The notes beneath the pieces are model-generated. The model was not told the origin of the DNA. It saw only the letters and a list, made by a program, of their open reading frames with translations, and made no database searches. From Nitrospirota bacterium (GTDB lineage: Bacteria; Nitrospirota; Nitrospiria; Nitrospirales; Nitrospiraceae), in NCBI GenBank assembly GCA_016222925.1, contig JACRQB010000120.1:1-21013 (forward strand): a stretch of DNA of 21,013 bases, given 5' to 3'. Made by a program: the position numbers and the translations under genes. This document shows positions 1 through 8,732 of the stretch, piece by piece. The first letter of the stretch is position 1; every line of letters begins with the position of its first letter.

Positions 1-186
1 ACGGTGTTGTTCGATGTGCTTCTGAAAGTCCGGATCGCTAAGTTGAACGACCAGTGGCCAGACCACAACCATGAGGACAAACAGCACAAGCCCAACATAG
101 ATGATGATTCGGACCGGGCGGCGGCGAATGAACGACGGTTCTTCAGTGTTGGGATCAAGGGCAAGGGGTTGAGATTCAGTAGTCAT
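1..186 (-). CDS. Single-pass membrane protein, N-terminal part (runs off the window)
   Basis: The reading frame starts at an ATG (184-186, minus strand) and stays open to the window edge, giving 62 residues. The first ~25 residues are polar and end in a basic patch (IRRRPVR). A hydrophobic stretch of about 20 residues follows (IIIYVGLVLFVLMVVVWPLV, roughly 27-46), then a polar tail. This fits a cytoplasmic N-terminus, one membrane helix and an external domain outside the window. No family can be named from this fragment. There is no strong ribosome-binding site before the ATG. It is divergent from the DUF4124 gene at 322 across a 135-bp gap. The plus-strand frame over the same bases encodes no recognisable protein and is probably its shadow. 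Confidence 0.6.
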   Translation of the reverse strand, partial: MTTESQPLALDPNTEEPSFIRRRPVRIIIYVGLVLFVLMVVVWPLVVQLSDPDFQKHIEQHR

Positions 187-321
187 GGAGAGAAAAGATT
201 GAATGCTAACAGCGTGGTTCCTCACGAGTCAAGGAACAGTCAGTAATCTTCAATAAAATCAATGTAGTATGGAGACGCGCTATACTTATTCAAGAGATTT
301 CTGAGCACTCCTACAATATTT

Positions 322-891
322 ATGGTTACACGCAACAGCCAGATGGTCACAACGTTTCAAGATCTGATCCTAATGATGTGTCTGTGCATCATGCTCGGAC
401 AGGGGGTCTGTGCTGAGGCTTGGGCTACGACTATTTATTCCTACATTGATGATCGCGGGAATCTTGTCTACACTGATTCCCCGGAAACAATTCCTGAAAA
501 GTACCGCGCGAAAGTGAAGACGCATGAGCAGCCTGATTCGGTTTCAAAAACTCCTTCCATGATGCAGTCGATGCAACAGAAGGTCAGAGAGCAAGCCAAG
601 AATTATGGATGGAGCATGCCGTCGTTTCACTTCGCGATGGAAGGTCTGGCCCCGGCTCAATCCAAGATTGTGACCTATGCCGGCGCCGCCGCGGTGGTAT
701 TGTTGCTGATGATGTATCTCAGCAAGAGCCAACTCATGCGGATGTTAGGATTGTGCTTACTCATGGTGATTGGAATTGGAGCCCCGGTGCTGATCTATGT
801 GAGTGATAGTGGTCCTATGGATGTCATGAAAAAGAAAGCCGTGTCGTCTGGACAAGTGCAGCACGATCGACTTCAGCAAGTCCCGCGGTAA
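322..891 (+). CDS. DUF4124-domain membrane protein
   Basis: The protein has 189 residues. Residues ~8-36 are hydrophobic and end near an AWA motif, as in a signal peptide or N-terminal anchor. The segment IYSYIDDRGNLVYTDSP (from about residue 38) is typical of DUF4124, a short beta domain found near the N-terminus of many secreted proteins and usually read as 'Y-x-x-x-D-x-x-G-x-x-x-Y-T-D-x-P'. Two further hydrophobic helices lie at about 116-134 and 139-159, followed by a basic, polar tail. The domain is therefore probably periplasmic and anchored by C-terminal helices. The start could be ATG 322 or ATG 343, and neither has a clear Shine-Dalgarno. A TATACT hexamer at 281-286 could be a -10 box, but no good -35 accompanies it. 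The gene converges on the one ending at 922. Its cellular role is unknown. Confidence 0.7.
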   Translation: MVTRNSQMVTTFQDLILMMCLCIMLGQGVCAEAWATTIYSYIDDRGNLVYTDSPETIPEKYRAKVKTHEQPDSVSKTPSMMQSMQQKVREQAKNYGWSMPSFHFAMEGLAPAQSKIVTYAGAAAVVLLLMMYLSKSQLMRMLGLCLLMVIGIGAPVLIYVSDSGPMDVMKKKAVSSGQVQHDRLQQVPR

Positions 892-921
892 GCCCCTCTC
901 CTCCGGTGTCTCTTTCGAACA

Positions 922-1725
922 CTACTCTGCATACTTCGGAACTGGTATTGGTGCGGCTGATGGTTTGGGGGGAGGAGATTGCCTGTCGAATTGGTGGGAG
1001 TATGGATTCGAAATCCGTTCATGGGTGTGTCGCTGTTGGAGGGTCACCAACTGCAGGCTCTGGGTGCTGATCTCCACACGGTCTATCAATGCCTCGGTTG
1101 GTAAGTGATCGGGAAGCCCTTGCATCGAGAATAGTTGATAGCAGAGCGTCCAATCGAGCTGCTCCTTTCCAGGCTCTCTCACGATGAAACGGGCATCAGA
1201 CGAAGGGGGGCCTTTGAACAACAGCACCCAAATGTTGGATCGAAAAGCTGGATTGGTCGGATCGGTCGAAGGACGAAACTCCGGAATCAAACTTGGGAGT
1301 CGACTGATCGGCACGGCCGGGGAAAATTCGATGTCTACCAGCCGTACGGTCAGCAGTCGGTTCTCATTGTGATCATTCGGGTCAATCGCATAGCTGAAGG
1401 AATAGCGGACATCGATACCCTCACGCGAGAAGGTGTACACATCTTCGCCGTTTTCAGGCGACACGAGTTTGCTGAAATACGACGACCAATCCGTGATTGG
1501 ATAATACGTGAAAACGCGCAGGGCAGATTTTCGGTCCCGTACGGCCTGCGGCCTACCGAGTTGTTCATGCAACTCCTTCTGAGAAAGTCCCAAGAAGCCG
1601 TCCTCAAAATAAGGGGCGGCAGTGGCTGACGAGGGGACAGTCGCAAGCAAGACAATGCCGAGAAGAAAGGGCAAGGCTCCGGTACGGAGAATGGTGCCAA
1701 TAGGGTGACTATGTCGATATCGCAC
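922..1725 (-). CDS. Exported protein of unknown function
   Basis: This 267-aa frame starts at GTG (1723-1725, minus). Residues ~1-37 look like a signal peptide: basic n-region (MRYRHSH), hydrophobic core (ALPFLLGIVLLATVPSS) and an ATA-A cleavage context, so the product is probably periplasmic or otherwise exported. The mature part begins with a segment about a 'LGLSQKELHEQLGRP' motif, resembling the SmpA/BamE-like 'G-x-t-k-x-x-v-x-x-x-l-G-x-P' arrangement seen in many small lipoproteins. That resemblance is weak and based only on pattern. The C-terminus is proline-rich (SPPPKPSAAPIPVPKYAE). Its first 21 bp overlap the start of the divergent metH gene. No enzyme motif is visible. Confidence 0.65.
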   Translation of the reverse strand: MRYRHSHPIGTILRTGALPFLLGIVLLATVPSSATAAPYFEDGFLGLSQKELHEQLGRPQAVRDRKSALRVFTYYPITDWSSYFSKLVSPENGEDVYTFSREGIDVRYSFSYAIDPNDHNENRLLTVRLVDIEFSPAVPISRLPSLIPEFRPSTDPTNPAFRSNIWVLLFKGPPSSDARFIVREPGKEQLDWTLCYQLFSMQGLPDHLPTEALIDRVEISTQSLQLVTLQQRHTHERISNPYSHQFDRQSPPPKPSAAPIPVPKYAE

Positions 1726-4700
1726 GAGAGTTCCATTGCAGCGCTCTTGCAGGAGCGCCTTCTAATCCTCGACGGAGCCATGGGCACTATGATCCAGCAA
1801 CGCAAGCTGGATGAGGCCGCCTTTCGTGGCGAGCGCTTCAAGGATTGGAAGAAGGATCTGAAGGGACATAACGATCTGTTGAACCTTACGCAGCCCACAA
1901 TCATCGAAGAGATTCATCGACAGTACTTAGAAGCTGGTGCGGATATTGTTGAAACCAATACATTTAATTCCCAGACGATCTCCTTGGCGGATTATGGGAT
2001 GGATACTCTTGGCTATGAACTGTCCAAAGCCGGTGCAGAGTGTGCCAAGCGGGCAGTCGCGTCGGTGCAGCGGGCGGAACCTGGACGGTGGTGTTTTGTC
2101 GCTGGAGCAATCGGACCGACGACCAAGACCTCCTCGATTTCCACCGATGTGAACAATCCGGCAGCTCGAGGGGCCATCTATGAAGAGTTAGTGAATGCCT
2201 ATGGCCAACAAGTGAGGGGCTTGCTCGACGGCGGTGCGGATCTTTTGCTCGTGGAGACGATTTTTGACACGCTGAATGCGAAGGCCGCATTCTTTGCGAT
2301 CCAACAGGCGTTTGCATCCGGCGCGCGACAAGTTCCGATTATGGCGTCGGTGACGTTCATCCAGGCCGGCAGCAATCGCGGGGTGACCGGGCAGACCGTC
2401 GAAGCTTTCTGGAATTCGATCTCCCATGTGCCATTGTTGAGCGTCGGGATGAATTGTGCGCTCGGCCCGAAAGAGATGCGTCCGTTGATCGAAGAATTAT
2501 CACAGATCGCGCCGATCTATATCAGCGCCCATCCCAACGCCGGTCTGCCGAATCCGTTGTTGCCGACAGGGTTTCCTGAAACGCCGGAAACCTTGGCACC
2601 ACAACTACGCGAATGGGCTGAAAATGGGTGGCTGAATATTGTCGGCGGCTGCTGCGGGACGACTCCGGCCCATATCAAGCGCATTGCCGAAGCCGTGCGC
2701 GGGGTGAAGCCGCATGCGCTCTCGAAGGTTGAGCCCTATACGAGATTGAGCGGCCTTGAAGCCGTCACGATCGGGCCCGATTCGAACTTCGTGAATATCG
2801 GTGAACGAACGAATGTGACCGGTTCGCCGGCCTTTGCGAAGCTGATTCTGGCCGGTGATTATGAGGCAGCGCTGTCGGTGGCGCGTCAGCAAGTCGAGGG
2901 TGGAGCCCAGATTGTTGACATCAATATGGACGAAGGCATGCTCGATTCCAAGGCTGCCATGGAAAAGTTCCTTCGTCTGGTCGCGTCGGAGCCGGACATC
3001 TGCAAAGTGCCTATTATGGTCGACAGCTCCAAGTGGGAGGTGTTGGAGACCGGCCTGAAAAATATCCAAGGCAAAGCGGTTGTGAACAGTGTCAGTTTGA
3101 AAGAAGGCGAACCAAAATTCATCGACCAGGCGACCCTCATCCATCGCTATGGTGCGGCAGTCGTCGTCATGGCGTTCGATGAGAAGGGCCAGGCCGACAC
3201 GCTGGAGCGGAAGCAGGAGATTTGTGCGCGGTCATACAAAATCCTCACAGAGCAAGTCGGCTTTCCGCCGCAAGATATTATCTTCGATCCCAATATATTG
3301 ACTGTCGCAACGGGGATTGACGAGCACAACAACTACGCCGTCAATTTCCTCGAGGCGACGCGCTGGATCAAGCGGAATTTGCCTGGTGCAAAGGTCAGCG
3401 GAGGGATCAGCAATATTTCCTTCTCATTTCGAGGCAACAATGTGGTGCGGGAAGCGATGCACGCCGCCTTCCTATACCACGCCATCAAGGCCGGGTTGGA
3501 TATGGGCATCGTGAATGCCGGCCAGCTAGCGGTGTATGAGGAGATTCCGAAAGACTTGCTCGAGCTTGTCGAGGATGTGCTGTTTAATCGTAGACCCGAT
3601 GCGACCGAACGCCTGGTGAATTTTGCCGAGACAGTGAAGGCGAAGGGGAAAACGGCTGTCAAGGACGATGAGTGGCGACAGGGAACGGTTGAGGAGCGGC
3701 TCTCCCATGCGCTCGTCAAGGGCATCACCGACTACATCGATCAGGATACGGAAGAGGCGCGTCAGAAATACCCAAAGCCTCTGGAAGTGATCGAAGGCCC
3801 GCTGATGGCCGGGATGAATATCGTCGGCGACCTATTCGGATTAGGCAAGATGTTCTTGCCGCAGGTCGTCAAGAGCGCGCGCGTCATGAAGAAGGCCGTG
3901 GCCTATCTCATGCCGTACATGGAAGAAGAGAAGAAGCGGTCCGGCAATTTTCGGGCGCAGGGGAAGGTCTTGCTTGCGACTGTGAAGGGAGACGTGCATG
4001 ACATCGGAAAAAACATTGTCGGCGTCGTCCTTGGCTGTAACAACTACGAAGTGATCGATCTTGGCGTGATGGTGTCCTGCGAAAAAATTCTCGCCGCAGC
4101 ACGAGAGAACAAAGCCGACATCATCGGCCTGAGCGGCCTCATCACGCCCTCGCTTGATGAGATGGTTCATGTGGCGAAGGAAATGACGCGCGAGGGGTTC
4201 GATGTGCCCCTCTTAATCGGTGGCGCCACGACCAGCAAGGCCCACACGGCAGTCAAGATCGCCCCCTCCTATGAACCGGGCGTGGTTCATGTGCTGGATG
4301 CCTCTCGCGCGGTGGGTGTCGTGGGAAGCTTGGTGAGCCAAACCCAGAAAGAAGGTTTTGTCCGGCAAGTCAGGGACGACTATGCGCGTATGAGGCAAGC
4401 GCATCAGGATCGAGGAGCCAAGCCACTTCTTTCGATTGCCCAGGCGCGCGCCAATCGGTTCATGTCCGACTGGGCGAGTGTCGATATTCCCGTGCCGACG
4501 GCGTTGGGCGTCCGGACGATTGCCGATCAACCGTTGGTTGAGTTGATTCCCTACATCGACTGGTCTCCCTTCTTCCATACGTGGGAACTCAGAGGTCGGT
4601 ATCCGACGATCTTTGACGAACCAACCGTCGGCCCTAGGGCTAAGGAATTGTATGAGGATGCGAGACGTCTCTTGGATGAGATTGTTCATAAGAAACAGCT

Positions 4701-5307
4701 CAAAGCCAGGGGAGTCTATGGAGTCTTCCCCGCATCGAGTGTTGGGGATGATATTGAGCTCTATCAGAATACGTCTCGGAAGACGGTGCTCACCACGATT
4801 CATCATCTGCGACAGCAATCGGAGAAGCCTGCCGGCCAGCCTAATCTCGCGCTGGCTGATTATGTTGCGCCGAAGGAATGCGGTCGGCAGGATTACATCG
4901 GAGCGTTTGCCGTAACGACCGGCATCGAACTGGATGAACTCTGTCGGGGGTTTGATAATGACCATGATGATTACAATTCGATCATGGTTAAGGCTCTTGC
5001 GGATCGACTGGCCGAAGCCTTTACCGAATGTCTCCATAAGCGAGTTAGAGAAGAGTGGGGATATGGGAAGCATGAACAGCTGACGAGTGACGATCTGATC
5101 CGTGAGAAATACCGCGGCATCCGGCCGGCACCGGGATATCCGGCTTGTCCGGACCATACGGAAAAGCGCGGCTTGTCCGGACCATACGGAAAAGCGGCTG
5201 CTGTTCGATCTTTTGTCGGTAGAACAGAACAGCGGCATCACTCTGACCGAAAGCTATGCCATGTTGCCGACCGCGTCAGTCAGCGGGTTCTATTTCGCCC
5301 ATCCTGA
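1705..5307 (+). CDS. metH: Cobalamin-dependent methionine synthase, frameshifted in the activation domain
   Basis: MetH transfers a methyl group from 5-methyltetrahydrofolate to homocysteine through a bound cobalamin, in the cytoplasm. Domains in order: homocysteine-binding domain (~15-330) with zinc ligands Cys251 (GMNCALG) and Cys316/Cys317 (GGCCGTTP); pterin-binding domain (~360-620, starting FVNIGERTNVTGS); cobalamin cap and Rossmann domains (~650-880) with the D-x-H-x-x-G motif and axial ligand His765; and the AdoMet activation domain from ~900, with RPAPGYPACPDH at 1140-1151. After residue ~1155 a 28-bp tandem duplication shifts the frame, and the last ~50 residues are unrelated to MetH. 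The true end lies in another frame at 5434. Removing one repeat copy gives about 1233 residues, close to the 1227 of E. coli MetH. The start is GTG 1705 or ATG 1711. No cobalamin or SAM riboswitch fits upstream, since the 5' end overlaps the neighbouring gene. Confidence 0.95.
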   Translation: MTMSISHESSIAALLQERLLILDGAMGTMIQQRKLDEAAFRGERFKDWKKDLKGHNDLLNLTQPTIIEEIHRQYLEAGADIVETNTFNSQTISLADYGMDTLGYELSKAGAECAKRAVASVQRAEPGRWCFVAGAIGPTTKTSSISTDVNNPAARGAIYEELVNAYGQQVRGLLDGGADLLLVETIFDTLNAKAAFFAIQQAFASGARQVPIMASVTFIQAGSNRGVTGQTVEAFWNSISHVPLLSVGMNCALGPKEMRPLIEELSQIAPIYISAHPNAGLPNPLLPTGFPETPETLAPQLREWAENGWLNIVGGCCGTTPAHIKRIAEAVRGVKPHALSKVEPYTRLSGLEAVTIGPDSNFVNIGERTNVTGSPAFAKLILAGDYEAALSVARQQVEGGAQIVDINMDEGMLDSKAAMEKFLRLVASEPDICKVPIMVDSSKWEVLETGLKNIQGKAVVNSVSLKEGEPKFIDQATLIHRYGAAVVVMAFDEKGQADTLERKQEICARSYKILTEQVGFPPQDIIFDPNILTVATGIDEHNNYAVNFLEATRWIKRNLPGAKVSGGISNISFSFRGNNVVREAMHAAFLYHAIKAGLDMGIVNAGQLAVYEEIPKDLLELVEDVLFNRRPDATERLVNFAETVKAKGKTAVKDDEWRQGTVEERLSHALVKGITDYIDQDTEEARQKYPKPLEVIEGPLMAGMNIVGDLFGLGKMFLPQVVKSARVMKKAVAYLMPYMEEEKKRSGNFRAQGKVLLATVKGDVHDIGKNIVGVVLGCNNYEVIDLGVMVSCEKILAAARENKADIIGLSGLITPSLDEMVHVAKEMTREGFDVPLLIGGATTSKAHTAVKIAPSYEPGVVHVLDASRAVGVVGSLVSQTQKEGFVRQVRDDYARMRQAHQDRGAKPLLSIAQARANRFMSDWASVDIPVPTALGVRTIADQPLVELIPYIDWSPFFHTWELRGRYPTIFDEPTVGPRAKELYEDARRLLDEIVHKKQLKARGVYGVFPASSVGDDIELYQNTSRKTVLTTIHHLRQQSEKPAGQPNLALADYVAPKECGRQDYIGAFAVTTGIELDELCRGFDNDHDDYNSIMVKALADRLAEAFTECLHKRVREEWGYGKHEQLTSDDLIREKYRGIRPAPGYPACPDHTEKRGLSGPYGKAAAVRSFVGRTEQRHHSDRKLCHVADRVSQRVLFRPS
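5141..5196. repeat. 28-bp perfect tandem duplication inside metH
   Basis: Two identical, directly abutting copies lie at 5141-5168 and 5169-5196. Each begins CGGCTTGTCC and ends GAAAAGCG. Because 28 is not a multiple of three, the second copy moves the reading frame by one base. With one copy removed, the frame reads through CPDHTEKRLLFDLLSVEQ into a normal MetH C-terminus. This is direct sequence evidence of duplication, either a real mutation or an assembly artefact. Confidence 0.97.
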
Positions 5308-5434
5308 GGCGAAATATTTCGCGGTGGGGAAAATCGGGAAAGATCAGGTCGAAGACTATGCCCGCCGCAAGGGGATGGATCTGCGCACCGTCGAGCGCTG
5401 GCTCTCACCGAATCTGAACTATGAGCCTGAATAA
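5197..5434 (+). pseudogene. metH: Displaced C-terminal end of metH
   Basis: This stretch encodes the last ~80 residues of the MetH activation domain in a frame different from the main metH frame. It includes ESYAMLPTASVSGFYFAHPEAKY and ends RWLSPNLNYEPE. In known MetH structures, the conserved tyrosine-containing segment near this point helps form the AdoMet site, so the main product lacks part of the pocket used for reductive reactivation. There is no start codon with a ribosome-binding site here, so it is unlikely to be made as a separate protein. It is the expected continuation of metH once the 28-bp duplication is collapsed. Confidence 0.9.
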
Positions 5435-5527
5435 TATTGCGCAAGGTCTGTAACCAGCGCGCGCACTTTCTCTTCAGTTCATCTTCCACTACAATACCCC
5501 ATCACAAGTCCTCCCTAAGGATGTTCG

Positions 5528-6919
5528 ATGCAGGCACGTATCCTCATTGTTGACGACGACCACGATATTCTCTCCGCGCTCAAGAAGCGGTTGATCTGGA
5601 TGGGGCACGAGGTGCTCACAGCCGAGAACGGTGAACAGGCGCTCAGACTGGCGACTGAGGAGGCGCCTGATCTGATGCTGCTGGATATCGAATTGCCGGT
5701 CCTCAGCGGACTCGATATTCTCAAGCAACTCGCCGAAAAACGTTCCGGTATTCCGCCGCAGATTGTCCCGGAAGTGATCGTCATCACGGCGTTCGGGACG
5801 ATCGATCGGGCTGTGGAGGCCATACGGCTCGGGGCATGCGATTTCCTGACGAAGCCGTTTGAACCCGATCACCTCTCCATCGTAATTGAAAAGGTCATGG
5901 CACAGATGGCCCTCACGCGTCAGATCGGCCTCCTGCAGGCAGAAGTGGGGGGGCGGTACGAGCATGTGGTGGGGAAGGATTCGCGTATGGTCGAGTTACT
6001 CGATACGGCGCGGCGAGTAGCCGGCACTTCCGCCACGGTGCTGTTACTGGGTGAAACAGGGACAGGCAAAGAGGTGATTGCACGCGCGCTGCATCGGTGG
6101 AGCCCACGTGTCACGAAGCCGTTTGTCGTCGTAAACTGCGCGGCGTTACCCGAGAGTCTATTGGAAAATGAGTTATTCGGACATGAGAAGGGAGCCTATA
6201 CCGGAGCGGTGAGGCGTGAACCAGGAAAAATCGAATCGGCGGAGGGCGGCACCGTCTTTCTCGATGAGATCGGCGACATGCCGGCGGGACTTCAGACCCG
6301 CCTTCTTCGCCTCCTGCAGGATCAGGAGTTCTACCGCGTCGGCGGCGTTCAGTCCATTCGCACCAATGTGCGTTTTGTCGCGGCGACCAACAAGGATCTG
6401 AAAGAAGCCATTCAGGAAGGACAATTCCGTCAGGATTTGTTCTATCGCTTGAACGTCATCTCGCTCACGTTGCCCCCCTTGCGGAAACGACCGGATGATC
6501 TGTCCGCATTGGTGGATCATTTTATCCGGCGACATGGAGCGGCCATGAGTCGTCGTCCTTTCACAGTGAGTCAAGATGCCCTAGAACTGATTTGCGAATA
6601 TCACTGGCCCGGAAACGTGCGTGAGTTGGAAAACGTCCTGGTGCGGGCTATCGCACTCTGCCCAGATGACTGTATTGAATCGGAACATCTCGGGATCACG
6701 GTTCAACGAAGGTTGCCGGTGGAAGCGAACTTTGCGGAAGACGACAGTCTGAACTACCATGCCGTGATGGAGCACTACAGCCGGAAAGTTATTGAAGAAG
6801 GGTTGCGCCGCTCGGGATGGAATCAAACCAAGGCGGCGGAACTCCTCGGGCTGCAACGAACCTATTTGACGAGGCTTATCAGGCAAAGAGGTGTATCAGC
6901 CAAGCCCCCCTCCGTGTAA
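5528..6919 (+). CDS. NtrC-family sigma-54-dependent response regulator
   Basis: The 463-aa protein has the three classical parts of a bacterial enhancer-binding protein. The receiver domain (~3-118) has acidic residues D9/D10/D11, phospho-acceptor D53 and a KPF motif. The AAA+ domain (~145-375) has Walker A GETGTGKE (175-182), the sigma-54 contact loop GAYTGA (222-227; tyrosine replaces the usual phenylalanine) and Walker B with D246/E247. A Fis-type helix-turn-helix closes the protein (~425-455, NQTKAAELLGLQRTYLTRLI). It should hydrolyse ATP to open sigma-54 promoter complexes after phosphorylation by a histidine kinase. ATG 5528 is chosen because AAGGA lies 6 bp before it. The gene converges on the histidine kinase gene with 38 bp between stops, which suggests a cognate pair. 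Which promoters it controls is not visible. Confidence 0.93.
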   Translation: MQARILIVDDDHDILSALKKRLIWMGHEVLTAENGEQALRLATEEAPDLMLLDIELPVLSGLDILKQLAEKRSGIPPQIVPEVIVITAFGTIDRAVEAIRLGACDFLTKPFEPDHLSIVIEKVMAQMALTRQIGLLQAEVGGRYEHVVGKDSRMVELLDTARRVAGTSATVLLLGETGTGKEVIARALHRWSPRVTKPFVVVNCAALPESLLENELFGHEKGAYTGAVRREPGKIESAEGGTVFLDEIGDMPAGLQTRLLRLLQDQEFYRVGGVQSIRTNVRFVAATNKDLKEAIQEGQFRQDLFYRLNVISLTLPPLRKRPDDLSALVDHFIRRHGAAMSRRPFTVSQDALELICEYHWPGNVRELENVLVRAIALCPDDCIESEHLGITVQRRLPVEANFAEDDSLNYHAVMEHYSRKVIEEGLRRSGWNQTKAAELLGLQRTYLTRLIRQRGVSAKPPSV

Positions 6920-6957
6920 CCGCGCACAGCGCGCTGAGCCCGCCAAGCGAGAGAGTG

Positions 6958-8364
6958 TCAGGCGATTTGATGATGTGATGGGCTTGGGGCACTGGTCTCT
7001 GCCGTGGCCGGTCGTGCCGGAGCGGCCGAGTGCAGGGTAAACGAAAAACAGCTGCCTCGGTGAGGTTCTGTTTCCACCCACAGTCGCCCATGATGCAGTT
7101 CGACCAGCAGCTTGGTGATGGCTAATCCAAGCCCTGCTCCCTTGGTCTTTTGGTGAGCGGTGGGTGCGCGATAGAACGGCTGGAAAATCTTGTCTACATC
7201 ATCCGGGGCGATACCGGGCCCGACATCGCGCACGGAGAACCGGATTTCATCGGCGGATATTCTCATGACCGCCAGGTCGATGATCGTGTCCACCGGTGTG
7301 AATTTGACCGCATTGTGAAGGAGATTGAGGAGGATCTGTCGCAATTTGTCGGGGTCGGCACAGACAAGGGGCAGGTCGGATGGCAGCGAGATCACGATGC
7401 TCACGCGGCGTTCGGAGCTGAACGGGTAAAGGTCTTCGACGGTTTTGGCGATCAGGTTCCCGAGGTCTACCGGTTCCAAGCGTACGATAGCTTGGCCCAT
7501 CTCGATTTGCGAGAAATCCAGCAGATCATCGATCAAAATCCGAAGGCGTGAGAGGTTGGCTTCCACGCGCGCAAGCGATTGTCGCTGATCGTCGGTGACG
7601 GCTCCATCTATCCCATCCCGCAAATTGGCCAGGTGGACTTTCATCGACGTCAACGGCGTACGCAATTCGTGTGAGGCTGTGGAGACGAAGATCGACTTGC
7701 GTCGGTCGAGCTCACGCAGTTTGGCATTGGCCGCAGCAAGTTCCTGAGTGCGAGCGGCCACACGGTCTTCCAGGGTATGGGCCAATTCGCGCAACTCGTG
7801 TTCGCGTGACTGCAATGTCGAGGCCATGGTGTTGAAGACTTGTGTCAGGGCTCCGATTTCATCGTGGGTGCGTATGGCCACGATCGGTACGGCCTCCCCG
7901 ACGGCAAGTTTGGTCGCAGCTGTGGTGAGTCCTTGCAATGGAATCGTGATTCGGCGCGCCAGCAGGACGATGACGCAGACCCCTCCCGTTAGTGTGCTCA
8001 GCGTAATGAGGACCGCCTTCCACAGCAATCGACGTAAGACGTGTTGAAGGTTGGATGTCGAAAGCCCGACCTGCACAAGCGAGGGAGCCATAGGCTGAAG
8101 AGCGGTGAGGTCTTTCGGCGTATCCAATCGCTCCTCTTCAAGAGTGAGTTGCAAGGCAGGATCTCGTACGGTCGCGTGCGAGTGACGAGGGACCTGGACC
8201 AGCATATCGTAAAATATCGGAAGCTCGGAACCTCCCATGAGGCTGAACAATTCTGCCGGTGTAAATTCGATGGTGGATCGAAGAACGGGTCCGTCCTCGG
8301 CGAGCCAAATCCCGCTGACCAACGGTTCATTGGTATCGGAGTTGGGCAGACGGGGCTGGACCAC
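6958..8364 (-). CDS. Membrane sensor histidine kinase, main part of a frameshifted gene
   Basis: This frame (468 aa from a GTG at 8362-8364) carries the end of a periplasmic sensor region, a membrane helix (~113-136), a HAMP linker (RRITIPLQGL onward), a coiled coil, and HisKA with the H-box SHELRTP, where His232 is the predicted phosphorylation site. The HATPase domain follows with N-box (LLHNAVKFT), G1 (DVGPGIAP), F (FQPFY) and G2 (GAGLGLAI). The catalytic core is complete. The N-terminal helix and first half of the sensor are in another frame (8365-8693), so the GTG is probably not the natural start. The expected partner is the response regulator at 5528, whose gene ends 38 bp away. The gene follows the ABC_sub_bind gene by 39 bp, so the kinase may sense that protein's ligand. 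Confidence 0.9.
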   Translation of the reverse strand: MVQPRLPNSDTNEPLVSGIWLAEDGPVLRSTIEFTPAELFSLMGGSELPIFYDMLVQVPRHSHATVRDPALQLTLEEERLDTPKDLTALQPMAPSLVQVGLSTSNLQHVLRRLLWKAVLITLSTLTGGVCVIVLLARRITIPLQGLTTAATKLAVGEAVPIVAIRTHDEIGALTQVFNTMASTLQSREHELRELAHTLEDRVAARTQELAAANAKLRELDRRKSIFVSTASHELRTPLTSMKVHLANLRDGIDGAVTDDQRQSLARVEANLSRLRILIDDLLDFSQIEMGQAIVRLEPVDLGNLIAKTVEDLYPFSSERRVSIVISLPSDLPLVCADPDKLRQILLNLLHNAVKFTPVDTIIDLAVMRISADEIRFSVRDVGPGIAPDDVDKIFQPFYRAPTAHQKTKGAGLGLAITKLLVELHHGRLWVETEPHRGSCFSFTLHSAAPARPATAETSAPSPSHHQIA

Positions 8365-8693
8365 TCGGTCTTTCCGAAGCCGGTTTGGAGCTGACCGCCC
8401 GAAGATACGATCGCCACATACGCTACCGGCCTGACGGCGAGAACCTCATGGATGAGTTGATCCAACCGATGGGTATCGCCGGCGACGATGCTGAATCGAC
8501 CCATGCCTGCCAGGTGTTGCGCCAGCAGCGTTCCACTTTGCACCAGGCTCTCAGCCGCCGATCGCACTTGCTGTTGAATAAACAACCAGCCTAATAAGAG
8601 GCAGGCGACAACCAGAATGATGGCCGTACTGAGGACGAGCTTCGCTCTGAGCGTGATCGAGAAAGAGGAGGATGGCGGAGCCGGTTCAATCAT
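8365..8693 (-). pseudogene. Displaced N-terminal part of the sensor histidine kinase
   Basis: An ATG at 8691-8693 (minus) opens a frame with a polar start (MIEPAPPSSSFS), a strong membrane helix (about residues 19-43, LSTAIILVVACLLLGWLFI) and the start of a periplasmic sensor domain. Sense is lost after about residue 105 (GGQLQTGFGK). The frame then stays open to 7998, but its residues look random there, while the kinase continues in the frame starting near 8364. The offset fits loss of one base (or gain of two) at about 8360-8390. Read together, the two pieces make a ~578-aa kinase with two membrane helices flanking a periplasmic domain. This is either a recent mutation or a one-base sequencing error. 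Confidence 0.8.
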
Positions 8694-8732
8694 TGCCGTG
8701 TCCGTATCAACCGTTGGCGGCTGTCATGCTTT

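Noticed and set aside
1600..1720. Cobalamin or SAM riboswitch for metH
   Set aside because: The region is coding sequence of the divergent gene, and no riboswitch core was recognised.
1350..1904. 184-aa minus-strand frame over the metH start
   Set aside because: It overlaps the exported-protein gene in another frame and has arginine/serine-rich shadow composition.
4213..5241. 342-aa minus-strand frame opposite metH
   Set aside because: It lies wholly opposite a strongly recognised MetH coding region and shows no known motif.
5440..5460. Sigma-54 site before the NtrC-type regulator
   Set aside because: A GG-N10-GC spacing occurs, but only 5 of 12 fixed positions match the consensus.
6920..6957. 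Bidirectional terminator between the regulator and the kinase
   Set aside because: GC-rich short repeats occur, but no stable stem with a T-run on either strand.
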